Part shown: positions 6,297 through 13,423 of the stretch, in pieces | How positions within the stretch are numbered: position 1 is the stretch's first letter | How the letters are laid out: every line of letters starts with the position of its first letter | Origin: an uncultured bacterium | Lineage (GTDB): Bacteria > Cyanobacteriota > Vampirovibrionia > Gastranaerophilales > Gastranaerophilaceae | Reading direction: 5' to 3' | NCBI GenBank assembly: GCA_902782905.1 | Contig: CACZPB010000173.1 | Location: forward strand, 1 to 13,563 | DNA length: 13,563 nucleotides | Made by a program: the position numbers and the translations under genes | The notes under the pieces: generated by a model | Seen by the model: only the letters and a program-made list of their open reading frames with translations | Told to the model about the DNA's origin: nothing | Database searches by the model: none

Positions 6297-7373
6297 ATGT
6301 TTTTTAGAAAAAAACAAACAAACATGGAAGCGGAAATAATAGAGCAAACAAAGATTATTCCCTATATTTTGATGAAATATATTAACCCTGACAGTGGAGA
6401 AATCAAAATTGATTTGCCGCAGAACGTTAGAAAAATAATTCTTGTTGCAAGCGGCTCATCTTACCATTGTGCAAGATTTGCGGTAGATTTACTTGAAAAG
6501 TTTTCCGGCATTGAATCCAGAGCCATTTATTCCAGTGAATTTTTGCTGAAAAATGTTATTCCGCATGATGAAAACACGCTCTATATTTTTATTACACAAT
6601 CCGGTGAAACTAGTGACACCATAAAATCGGTTAAAAAGGTCAAGGAAAGCTCTAATCTTGCAACGCTTTGCATAACTAACAACGAAAACTCTACCATTTG
6701 GAATCTGTGCGATTACAAAGTTGCGTGCTATGCAGGCGTTGAGCACGGAATTGCAGCTACAAAATCTTTCACTTCGCAAATGTTATGCTTAATCTTGATT
6801 TCATTAAAACTTGTAGAAAACGTTCACGGTCAAGCTGCAACGCAAAAATATAAAGAGTCTCTTTTCCATCTGCCTGCCGTATTTGAAAAGGCATTGGCAA
6901 AAAGAGAAGAAATCAAAAGTCTAGCGAAAAAGCTGTCAAAAGAGAATGTTATTATCATGACAGCTGACGGAATTTCGTATTCTCTGGCTAAAGAAGCAGC
7001 ACTAAAAACCAAAGAAACATCTTATAAAAACATAAGTGCCGCTATTTTGGGAGAGTTTATGCACGGACACGTTGCTGTCTTAAACAACAAATCAACACTA
7101 GTTTATATAGCCGTTGATAAAATTCCTGAACGTTCAATAGACAATTTGAATAAGATAAAAGCTGATTATAACCCGACACTTGTTGTTATAGGTCAAAGTT
7201 CGGAGCGGATAAGTCCTGATATTAACATTCAGGTTGATTGCGAAAACGAAATACAGCAGATGTTTGCAAATGTCTGCATATTCCAACAACTTGCACTTGA
7301 AATTGCACTGAAGCTCGGGCGAAATGTTGACCACCCGAAGGGATTACACAAGGTTGTATTAGATAAAAAATAA
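6297..7373 (+). CDS. Double-SIS sugar-phosphate isomerase/deaminase, GlmS isomerase-domain type without glutaminase domain
   Basis: 358 residues matching only the C-terminal isomerase half of glucosamine-6-phosphate synthase. First SIS domain about 45-170: ASGSSYHCARFA (51-62), QSGETSDTI (101-109), AGVEHGIAATKSFTSQ (146-161). Second SIS domain about 205-340: KTKETSYKN with Glu240 at the place of the isomerase catalytic Glu, and GEFMHGHVAVL with His256 at the place of the ring-opening His. The tail NVDHPKGLHKVV resembles the DxPRxLxKxVT end of the family, with a candidate active-site Lys352. With no N-terminal Cys amidotransferase domain it should use ammonia or work in the deaminase direction (NagB-II/GlmD/AgaS/FrlB-like); the substrate cannot be fixed. 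It has its own promoter, ribosome site (GGAGAG) and terminator, so it is monocistronic between two minus-strand genes. Confidence 0.85.
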   Translation: MFFRKKQTNMEAEIIEQTKIIPYILMKYINPDSGEIKIDLPQNVRKIILVASGSSYHCARFAVDLLEKFSGIESRAIYSSEFLLKNVIPHDENTLYIFITQSGETSDTIKSVKKVKESSNLATLCITNNENSTIWNLCDYKVACYAGVEHGIAATKSFTSQMLCLILISLKLVENVHGQAATQKYKESLFHLPAVFEKALAKREEIKSLAKKLSKENVIIMTADGISYSLAKEAALKTKETSYKNISAAILGEFMHGHVAVLNNKSTLVYIAVDKIPERSIDNLNKIKADYNPTLVVIGQSSERISPDINIQVDCENEIQQMFANVCIFQQLALEIALKLGRNVDHPKGLHKVVLDKK

Positions 7374-7380
7374 TAAAAAA

Positions 7381-7409
7381 AGCTGAAGGTTTAATACTTT
7401 CAGCTTTTT
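7381..7409. terminator. Rho-independent terminator, probably bidirectional
   Basis: AGCTGAA (7381-7387) pairs with TTCAGCT (7399-7405), with an A-run before and TTTTT after. It ends the SIS gene on the plus strand; the A-run upstream gives a T-run on the other strand for the convergent small gene ending at 7448. Confidence 0.85.
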
Positions 7410-7447
7410 ACATCTTTACCCCAAATCTTTATCTATTTTCGCCTTTA

Positions 7448-7693
7448 TCAGCCTTCTTCGCCGACTGCTTTACGTTCTTTGTATCGTGCTTTTGCATTTA
7501 TCGCATAACATGTTGAATAAAGCCTTTGCGATAACATAAACATATTGCGTTGAATTTCTGCTACATCATTCATTGCATCCAGCATTTTGTTTGGATCAAC
7601 CATTGACTCCATAGCTTCGTGATTATCAACTTTTTCATCCGCATATTTTTTGACTAAAAGTTTATCAATGTAGTCCCTTGCTCCTACTGCCAT
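7448..7693 (-). CDS. Unrecognised small helical protein
   Basis: 81 residues; family not recognised. The ATG at 7693 has AGGGAG 7 bases upstream, a strong ribosome site. The sequence is predicted largely helical and charged, with no signal peptide, membrane segment or Cys pair. A Met-rich central helix (AMESMVDPNKMLDAMNDVAEIQRNMFM, residues about 27-53) is followed by a basic segment (AKARYKERK). The size and helical content would suit a structural subunit or adaptor, but that is a guess. The upstream region shares ordered elements with the lysozyme-like gene 1.5 kb away, so the two may act together although the plus-strand SIS gene lies between them. Confidence 0.7.
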   Translation of the reverse strand: MAVGARDYIDKLLVKKYADEKVDNHEAMESMVDPNKMLDAMNDVAEIQRNMFMLSQRLYSTCYAINAKARYKERKAVGEEG

Positions 7694-7711
7694 AATCGTG
7701 CTCCCTATTTT

Positions 7712-7779
7712 AAATTTCCCTATATATAAATAAAGTCATTAGACATTAAAAAATTGCCTTATATTTTAACAATTGTTAA
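7712..7779 (-). promoter_or_regulatory. Shared regulatory module upstream of the small helical protein
   Basis: In minus-strand order: the palindrome TTAACAATTGTTAA (7766-7779), GGCAATT (7752-7758), 12 bases, ATGACTTT (7732-7739), a TATATA run, AGGGAAATTT (7712-7721). This is the second copy of the module at 6151-6227. The 12-base gap between the two middle elements is identical; the gap from GGCAATT to the palindrome is 7 bases here and 17 in the other copy, a difference of about one helical turn. Confidence 0.5.
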
Positions 7780-7801
7780 CAATTATTTTTATAAAACAGG
7801 G

Positions 7802-7830
7802 TTAACATATTGTTATTTTTAGTATAGAAT
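7802..7830 (+). promoter_or_regulatory. Sigma-70 promoter for tRNA-Leu
   Basis: -35 TTAACA (7802-7807), 17-base spacer, -10 TAGAAT (7825-7830). Transcription would start about 36 bases before the mature tRNA. Confidence 0.65.
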
Positions 7831-7841
7831 TGGTTTAGAAG

Positions 7842-7854
7842 GTGCAATTTGCAC
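7842..7854. repeat. Perfect palindrome GTGCAA-T-TTGCAC in the tRNA leader
   Basis: Six-base arms around a single T, placed between the predicted transcription start and the tRNA 5' end. It could be a protein site or a feature of the precursor 5' leader. Confidence 0.35.
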
Positions 7855-7873
7855 ATTTATGACAATTATATAT

Positions 7874-7954
7874 GCCGAAGTGGTGGAATGGTAGACACGT
7901 GCGTTTCAGGTGCGTATGGAGAAATCTGTGCGGGTTCAAGTCCCGCCTTCGGCA
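7874..7954 (+). tRNA. tRNA-Leu (anticodon CAG)
   Basis: Acceptor stem GCCGAAG (7874-7880) pairs with CTTCGGC (7947-7953), with discriminator A at 7954. D-arm GTG...CAC with GGTAGA. Anticodon stem TGCGT/GCGTA with loop TTCAGGT, giving CAG, which reads the Leu codon CUG. A long class II variable arm follows (about GGAGAAATCT), then T-arm GCGGG-TTCAAGT-CCCGC. CCA is not encoded and must be added by the nucleotidyltransferase. Confidence 0.96.
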
Positions 7955-7956
7955 AA

Positions 7957-7983
7957 TAAAAGAGCCACTAATTGGCTCTTTTT
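7957..7983. terminator. Bidirectional rho-independent terminator
   Basis: AAAAAGAGCCA (7957-7967) pairs with TGGCTCTTTTT (7973-7983) around a 5-base loop. It ends the tRNA transcript on the plus strand, and its mirror image can end the hydrogenase operon, whose last gene stops at 8053. Confidence 0.88.
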
Positions 7984-8052
7984 ATTTGTTTAATATAATT
8001 TTTCTGTATAAGTCTTTTTCAACCCGACAAAACAGCAAAAATACAAAAACAT

Positions 8053-9594
8053 TTATATTTTTTCTATATCTTCACTCTGGCTTGCAAGCGTGTCAATAAG
8101 TTTTTTGGCTGTTTTTTGGTTATTGATTGTTGCGTTTCCGCCAATACATCCGCCCTCACAGCACATAACTTCTATCAAATTACATCCACCTTCGCAAGTA
8201 TTTGTTGTCGCATATTTTTTAAGCTGTCTTATGGACTCTTTGTTCAAGCCGTTTATTACAAGCGGTTTTATTGAATTTTCGTCTCTTAAAGATGCCTTAA
8301 CAGACTCTGCTACACCGCCTGTAAAACCGAAGCATCTTGCCTGTTTTGAACTCTCTACCGGATATTTTTCCTCTTCGCACTCTAGTATTTCAACCTTTCT
8401 TGCGATAAACAAAGAGCCTAATTCTTCGTAGTTCATAACATAATCTACGTTTTCATTTTCATAACTCTCGGCACGCTTTGCAACACAAGGACTTACGAAC
8501 ACCGTAACCGCATCCGGAAATTCCTTCTTTACGATTTCTGCCGTATAATACAGAGGTGTTTTTGTATCGGAAACATAAGGCTTAATCTCCGGCAAATGTT
8601 TTTTGATAAGCTGATTATATCCTGCACAGCAAGAAGTTGTCATAAATGTTTTTGGTGCCTCATTTGAATCATCATTTACACCCTCACCGTAGCCGCCTTC
8701 GTTAACCCAAGCTCCGAGCCATTCAGCATTTTGTTCATTTACCCCCTCCATACGTTCGGTAAATTCTTTTGCCTCGTTTCTGGCAGTAATATCCGCACCT
8801 TGCGCTACTTCATAAACATCATCAAACCCTGCTTTCTTAATAGCGGATTTGAGTTGATAAATGTTTCCAGGGAATTGTCCTGCAATAGAAGGCGCAATCA
8901 TGGCAATAACCTTCTTATCAGACTTAATTGCCTTCAATATATCAATAATTTGACTTCTTTCGTGTACTGCGCCAAACGGACATGCTGCCGTACATCTTCC
9001 GCAATTTATACATTTTTCGTGGTCGATGCTTGCAAAGCCTGTTTCATCTTTTTTTATTGCTCCGACAGGACATGCATCCTCACAAGGTACCGTAATTTTC
9101 ACTATAGCGTTATATGGGCATGCATTTACGCACATTTTGCATTTTTTACATTTGGAATCATCTATAACTGATTTACCGTTAACAATTGATATTGCGCCAA
9201 ACTTGCAAGCTGTTGTACAAGGTCTTGCAACGCAACCTTGGCAAAGGTCAGTAACATAAATTCTGTTTGTAGAACACCCTTTACAAGCCGCCTGCAAAAC
9301 GGTTAAATTCTTATCGCTAATTTCTTTTCTCTCCAATGCGCGTTTTGCGTATTTTGCAAGAGAAACTGTCTCGTCATCTTCTTCAATTGCAAACCCTAAG
9401 CCTGCAATTGTTCTGTCCTTAATAATAGCTCTTTCCTTGTAAACACAACACCTGTAAGGAACCTCCATTCCCTTTGGTCTCATATCATAAGGGATTAACC
9501 TTGTGTTTTCTTCAAAATCATCTGAGAAAAAGGCTCTTATTAATCTGACTAAAATTTCTTTTTTTATGTGTATTGCTTGACCTGCATTATTCAT
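8053..9594 (-). CDS. [FeFe] hydrogenase, monomeric, variant (group B-like) H-cluster motifs
   Basis: 513 residues; reversible H2 production/oxidation, most likely H2 release from reduced ferredoxin during fermentation in the cytoplasm. An N-terminal segment (1-100) precedes a Cys-rich electron-transfer region: C104/C107, C118-x2-C-x4-C-x3-C130, C149-x2-C-x2-C-x3-C159P, C171/C175P, and C195-x2-C-x2-C-x3-C205P, enough for about three [4Fe-4S] clusters. The H-cluster domain has L1 TSCCAGY (320-326; C323 ligand, C322 the usual proton-relay Cys), L2 SPCVAK (368-373) and L3 EVMCCEGGCIGG (475-486; C479, C483). Classical group A enzymes have TSCCPxW, MPCxxK and ExMACxGGC, so this is a variant subgroup; group B is my best guess. 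The ATG at 9594 lies two bases after the ferredoxin stop, implying translational coupling. H-cluster maturases (HydEFG) are not in the window. Confidence 0.93.
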   Translation of the reverse strand: MNNAGQAIHIKKEILVRLIRAFFSDDFEENTRLIPYDMRPKGMEVPYRCCVYKERAIIKDRTIAGLGFAIEEDDETVSLAKYAKRALERKEISDKNLTVLQAACKGCSTNRIYVTDLCQGCVARPCTTACKFGAISIVNGKSVIDDSKCKKCKMCVNACPYNAIVKITVPCEDACPVGAIKKDETGFASIDHEKCINCGRCTAACPFGAVHERSQIIDILKAIKSDKKVIAMIAPSIAGQFPGNIYQLKSAIKKAGFDDVYEVAQGADITARNEAKEFTERMEGVNEQNAEWLGAWVNEGGYGEGVNDDSNEAPKTFMTTSCCAGYNQLIKKHLPEIKPYVSDTKTPLYYTAEIVKKEFPDAVTVFVSPCVAKRAESYENENVDYVMNYEELGSLFIARKVEILECEEEKYPVESSKQARCFGFTGGVAESVKASLRDENSIKPLVINGLNKESIRQLKKYATTNTCEGGCNLIEVMCCEGGCIGGNATINNQKTAKKLIDTLASQSEDIEKI

Positions 9595-9596
9595 TT

Positions 9597-9857
9597 CTAA
9601 TTGTTTCCTAACTTGCTATCTATAACTTCTAAAACTTTTTCGACTGTTGCTTCAGTAACTACTTCATCATCCACTTTTACATAAGGTGCTTTTGAGTATT
9701 CCCAGTTAATTGAGCACAACCCTAAGCAATTGCTTCCAAAAATTTCTACTTTGTCACCGTATTTTTTAGGGATAATATCGTTCAATTCCTGCAAATTGCC
9801 TCCGCCCATTACAAAACATGTTGTTCCCAAACAAACCTTTACCTCAATTTTTTTCAT
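9597..9857 (-). CDS. Thioredoxin-like [2Fe-2S] ferredoxin (NuoE/HydC-type)
   Basis: 86 residues with four Cys spaced C9-x4-C14-x29-C44-x3-C48 (CLGTTC and SNCLGLC), the pattern of the thioredoxin-like [2Fe-2S] domain found in NuoE and in electron-transfer subunits of hydrogenases. The family's usual C-terminal strand region (APYVKVDDEVV) is present. GAGG lies 6 bases before the ATG at 9857. It sits 41 bases after the dehydrogenase gene and two bases before the hydrogenase gene, so it is very probably an electron carrier or small subunit of the hydrogenase. No NuoF-like flavin/NAD subunit is in the window, so the NAD link is unproven. Confidence 0.9.
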   Translation of the reverse strand: MKKIEVKVCLGTTCFVMGGGNLQELNDIIPKKYGDKVEIFGSNCLGLCSINWEYSKAPYVKVDDEVVTEATVEKVLEVIDSKLGNN

Positions 9858-9898
9858 ACAGCACCTCGCATAATTTAAACACTCTATTAACCATTGTA

Positions 9899-11131
9899 TT
9901 ATACTTTTCCGTAAAAAGCATCCAAGAATAATTGTTTTATATCCCCTCTTATATTCTTTGAAACCTTGCCTTTTGAATTTTGATTTGCCAATAATCTGTC
10001 AGTCAGCTTGTCAACATTTTCCAGAAAAACATCTTCCTTGATACCAATCTGCTTCATTGATTTCGGCATCATAATCTGATCCATCAATTTATCAATTTCA
10101 CCAATCAAAAGCTCAACTTTTTCGTCCTCATCTTTGCCGCCGAGTTTTAGTTCGTCAGCAATCTGTGAATACTTAACCTTTCCGCCCGCATATTCATGCC
10201 CTTTAGGTAGATTTACAGGATTGTTTTGAGCATTGTACTTAATCATCTGTCTTATTAAAAGACCGTTTGCAACACCGTGCGGAATGTTATACATTACACC
10301 AAGCTCATAAGACATATAATGGCAAAGCCCCGGAAAAGCATTAGCAAGCGCCATGCCGGAGATTGTTGAGGCATAGTGCATCTTTTCTCTCGCCAGAGGA
10401 TCATTAATCCCCTCTTTAAAAGAACGCCACAAATATCTAAAAATCAACTTTATTGCTTCTAGTGCATTCGAGTTTGTAAAATTCGTAGACATCGGAGAAA
10501 CATAAGCTTCTATTGCCTGAACCAAAGCCTCCAACCCCGATGCGGCCGTAAGTCCTCTTGGCATACTGTCGACAAAGTTTGCATCAATTATTGCCATACT
10601 TGGAGTCAGCGCATAGTCTGCAATAGTAATCTTTGAATTGTCTTTTTCATCTTTTATGATTGCAAAAGGCGTAACCTCAGAACCCGTTCCCGAAGTTGTA
10701 GGAATTGTTATCATAGAAGCTTTTTGACCAAAATTTTCCAAAACAGTCAAATCTTTATCAATATCCCAAAAGTTCATAGAAATCTTTGAGATATCCACAT
10801 CAGGCTTTTCGTACATAAGCCAAATAAGTTTTGCTGCATCTATAGGAGAACCGCCGCCGATTGCAATTATAACATCAGGACCGTAAGAATTTACGATATC
10901 AACAATGTTTTTTATATCTTCAAAAGTAGGGTCAGGTTTAATATCCGTATAGATTTGATGGTCAGTACCGAAAGATTCCAGCAAATCCAAAACAACATTA
11001 ACCGCTCCGGAATTAAAAAGGTATCTGTCAGATACAATAAAAGCACGCTCCTTATGGGCAAATTCTCTAAGCGCTAAATCCGTAGAACCTCTTTTAAAAT
11101 AAACTTTTGGCGGTACCTTAAATCCAAACAT
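9899..11131 (-). CDS. Iron-type alcohol dehydrogenase (AdhE C-terminal-like) with altered metal site
   Basis: 410 residues, colinear with the alcohol dehydrogenase half of AdhE. NAD-binding block IGGGSPIDAAK (91-101), PTTSGTGSEVTPFA (144-157), NIPHGVANGLLI (282-293), and a typical end (LDAFYGK). The Fe/Zn ligands of FucO/AdhE are Asp, His (four residues on), His and His. Here they are Glu201, Gln205, His271 and His285; the conserved His four residues after the third ligand is Tyr275. The codons (GAG, CAG) were checked in the DNA. The family role is interconversion of aldehyde and alcohol with NAD(H); with these changes the activity may be different, weaker or lost. AGGAGG lies 5 bases before the ATG at 11131, and a strong promoter lies at 11165-11193. 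First gene of the hydrogenase operon. Confidence 0.85.
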   Translation of the reverse strand: MFGFKVPPKVYFKRGSTDLALREFAHKERAFIVSDRYLFNSGAVNVVLDLLESFGTDHQIYTDIKPDPTFEDIKNIVDIVNSYGPDVIIAIGGGSPIDAAKLIWLMYEKPDVDISKISMNFWDIDKDLTVLENFGQKASMITIPTTSGTGSEVTPFAIIKDEKDNSKITIADYALTPSMAIIDANFVDSMPRGLTAASGLEALVQAIEAYVSPMSTNFTNSNALEAIKLIFRYLWRSFKEGINDPLAREKMHYASTISGMALANAFPGLCHYMSYELGVMYNIPHGVANGLLIRQMIKYNAQNNPVNLPKGHEYAGGKVKYSQIADELKLGGKDEDEKVELLIGEIDKLMDQIMMPKSMKQIGIKEDVFLENVDKLTDRLLANQNSKGKVSKNIRGDIKQLFLDAFYGKV

Positions 11132-11164
11132 TTTTGCCTCCTGCTTCGTTATTCCCTTAACTTA

Positions 11165-11193
11165 ATTTTAAATTAAACATAAAGTAGGGTCAA
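11165..11193 (-). promoter_or_regulatory. Sigma-70 promoter of the dehydrogenase-ferredoxin-hydrogenase operon
   Basis: Minus strand: -35 TTGACC (11188-11193), 17-base spacer, -10 TAAAAT (11165-11170), five of six matches each. An inverted repeat TTAATTT-T-AAATTAA (11162-11176) overlaps the -10 and is a possible operator for redox or other control. Confidence 0.7.
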
Positions 11194-11234
11194 ACAATCA
11201 AGAATTTTGTTTTTCCTTATCCTTTTATAATAAT

Positions 11235-11263
11235 TTGCGAGAGAGTAAAAAACGTGTTATCAT
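11235..11263 (+). promoter_or_regulatory. Promoter placing the start at the ATG of the HD-domain gene (possible leaderless mRNA)
   Basis: -35 TTGCGA (11235-11240), 17-base spacer ending in TGT, -10 TATCAT (11258-11263). The predicted start falls on or next to the A of the ATG at 11270. A second -10-like TATAAT (11226-11231) lies upstream without a good -35 and would instead give a leader of about 30 bases. Confidence 0.4.
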
Positions 11264-11269
11264 GTGAAT

Positions 11270-12076
11270 ATGAAATCAATTAAAGAAGTCTCGGTAGAGT
11301 CTAAAATACTGAAAAGATTACAAAACAGCCCCAAGTGCTTAGAGCTTGTTAACTATTTGTTTAACGATGCAGAGCTTCAAGAGATGCAGGATTATGCAAA
11401 CAATGTTTCCATAAAGAGGCTCGGCTACAATGACCACGGGCCTGTTCACATGAGACAGGTTACGGCTAATGCCATAAAGATGCTCAATATCCTTCATGAT
11501 TCAGGCATCAAAACTTCACTTGAAGAAGAAGAAATCGGCTGCTTTGAAGACAGTATGTGCGCAGTAATTCTTGCAGGACTTATGCACGATTTGGGCATGA
11601 TGATAGGAAGACAAGGCCACGAGGAAATGTCTGTTACTCTGGCAAAACCAATCATTGAACGCGCCGTTATGCATATTTTCCCCGAAAATTTACATCGCAG
11701 AACAGTTATTAAGTCCGTTGCAATTGAGGCAATAATAGGGCATATGGCATCCAGAAGAATTCACTCTATAGAAGCAGGTATAATCCTTATTGCTGACGGA
11801 TGCGACATGACAAAAGGCAGAGCAAGAATTCCGCTTGCAATGAACACAACCCCTAAAGTCGGTGATATCCACAAATATTCGGCTAATGCCATAAACAGAA
11901 TAGGAATTCACCACGGTGAGAGAAAACCTATAAGAATTGATATAGAAATGTCAGGCGATGTCGGTTTCTTCCAAATAGAAGAAGTTCTTTTAACAAAAAT
12001 AGATATGAGCCCATCTAAAAAATTTGTTGAACTGCACGCAGGAGTAGCGGGCGAAGAACCTAAATGCTATTTGTAA
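11270..12076 (+). CDS. HD-domain metal-dependent phosphohydrolase
   Basis: 268 residues from the ATG at 11270; a GTG two codons upstream (11264) is the alternative. HD superfamily: NDHGPVH (first metal His, His60), LMHDLG with the His106-Asp107 pair, GRQGHEE (His117), and IADGCDMTKGRARI with Asp176, giving the full H...HD...D metal set. The C-terminal part (SGDVGFFQIEEVLLTKI) is a conserved beta-rich extension of this stand-alone HD family, as I recall from archaeal and bacterial members. It likely hydrolyses a nucleotide or phosphate ester; the substrate is unknown. No Shine-Dalgarno lies at a useful distance, in line with a leaderless start. The stop is 12 bases from the stop of the convergent prepilin gene, with no terminator between. 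Confidence 0.85.
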   Translation: MKSIKEVSVESKILKRLQNSPKCLELVNYLFNDAELQEMQDYANNVSIKRLGYNDHGPVHMRQVTANAIKMLNILHDSGIKTSLEEEEIGCFEDSMCAVILAGLMHDLGMMIGRQGHEEMSVTLAKPIIERAVMHIFPENLHRRTVIKSVAIEAIIGHMASRRIHSIEAGIILIADGCDMTKGRARIPLAMNTTPKVGDIHKYSANAINRIGIHHGERKPIRIDIEMSGDVGFFQIEEVLLTKIDMSPSKKFVELHAGVAGEEPKCYL

Positions 12077-12088
12077 CTTAGACTTGCA

Positions 12089-13423
12089 TTAATCAGCATT
12101 TTGTCTTTTCTCTATTTTTTCCAAACGCTTTTCAAATTCTGTATTTTGAGTTTTTATCTCCATTTTAAGAGATTCTATTGTCTTTTGCTGTTCTTGAATT
12201 GTTTTTTGCTGTTCTCTGACTGTTACCTTTAGAGCCATTGTTTCATCAAAATATAATTTAGCCTGTTCTGTAAACTCCGTTAGTCTTGCATCTAACTCTT
12301 TTACGGCATTTATAACAGCATAAAACATTTCATCCCAACGAATGCGCAAATATCCCGTTTGGTCAACTGAAACAGCAGTCGGGAATACTTTTTCTAAATC
12401 TTGTGCCATTACACCAACATGCGGTGATTTTGTTTTGTCGTGCTTAAATGTAAAATTATAAATATCAAGTTTTTTCAAGTCTTCGAGACCTGATGTATAT
12501 TTTGTACCAATGTTTTTTAAACGAGCATCCGACGAAATTGGTAAATTGTCAACACCAAAATTTTGAATTCCATATTCTTTAGCTAATTCAAGTAATTTAT
12601 TATTTGATGTTGCCTTTTTTGTTGCATATAAAGCGTAGCTATTGGTGGAATTCCCACGCCATGCAGAAATATAAATATCTTTTTGATTTTCTTTAAAAGC
12701 AAAATCACCACCTTTTGCACCTAAAATTGTATGTTTATCGACTACAAGATTCCCAGGAATATAAACAGTGTCATACTCAGTACCAAGAGTTAGTTGATGA
12801 GAGTTTCCTGTATATCTTACATAATTCACACCACCTGTTGACGTAAGGCCATTTAGTTGCAATGAGCCGGGGATATTTACTACATCACTGTTGTTACCGA
12901 GCGTTATATTTTCTGATCCATCGTATCTGAATTTGCCGCCAATATTTATTTCACCATTATTTGTTGTTGTTATGCCATTACCTATAGCTATTGTATTTGT
13001 ATTACCTATTGACTGCTCCAAACCTAAGGCTACGGTGCCATTTGTTATATCGTCGTTTGAAATCCCGACAGCGTTGTTTGCTCCATCGACGGTAAGCTGT
13101 CCCACATAAGCACTTCCGCTTGCGAACGCTAAGGCAGGCTGTGTATTCGAGCCGTTTATAATCAATCTAGGAGTAACATTGTTGGACAACCCAGAAATAT
13201 CAGCAGCGCCAATTATTGCAGAGACATTGTTTCCCGCAATATTAAATCCGATATTCCCGTTATTACTCGTAAAAATCCAAGGGCTGCCGCCGTTTGCACG
13301 GTCAGTTGCCATCTTCTTGGCTACCATTGGGGCAGTTGCTGCCATTATTATTGATATAATTAAGAGTACGACCATCATCTCCATCAGAGAAAAACCGTTT
13401 TCAAGTCTTATTTTATTTTTCAT
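12089..13423 (-). CDS. Type IV prepilin-like protein fused to a C-terminal S74 (tail-fibre) autoprocessing chaperone domain
   Basis: 444 residues from the ATG at 13423, preceded by GAGAG; an upstream in-frame ATG (13528) would put 35 non-pilin residues before the signal. Residues 1-10 form a short basic leader ending in Gly10. Then FSLMEMMVVLLIISIIMA follows, with Phe at +1 and Glu at +5, the prepilin peptidase (PilD) site and pilin helix. Residues 50-290 are Asn/Gly-rich with recurring short strands (TIAIGNG, ITLGNNSDVVNIPG, LTLGTEYDTVYIPG), resembling beta-prism/fibre repeats. Residues 297-380 are a peptidase S74 domain: SSDARLK carries the Ser298/Lys303 dyad, then HVGVMAQDLEKVFP. Residues 380-444 are a coiled coil with a repeated QQKTI. 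It is probably a secreted, trimer-forming surface fibre or minor pilin released by self-cleavage before Ser298. Confidence 0.88.
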   Translation of the reverse strand: MKNKIRLENGFSLMEMMVVLLIISIIMAATAPMVAKKMATDRANGGSPWIFTSNNGNIGFNIAGNNVSAIIGAADISGLSNNVTPRLIINGSNTQPALAFASGSAYVGQLTVDGANNAVGISNDDITNGTVALGLEQSIGNTNTIAIGNGITTTNNGEINIGGKFRYDGSENITLGNNSDVVNIPGSLQLNGLTSTGGVNYVRYTGNSHQLTLGTEYDTVYIPGNLVVDKHTILGAKGGDFAFKENQKDIYISAWRGNSTNSYALYATKKATSNNKLLELAKEYGIQNFGVDNLPISSDARLKNIGTKYTSGLEDLKKLDIYNFTFKHDKTKSPHVGVMAQDLEKVFPTAVSVDQTGYLRIRWDEMFYAVINAVKELDARLTEFTEQAKLYFDETMALKVTVREQQKTIQEQQKTIESLKMEIKTQNTEFEKRLEKIEKRQNAD

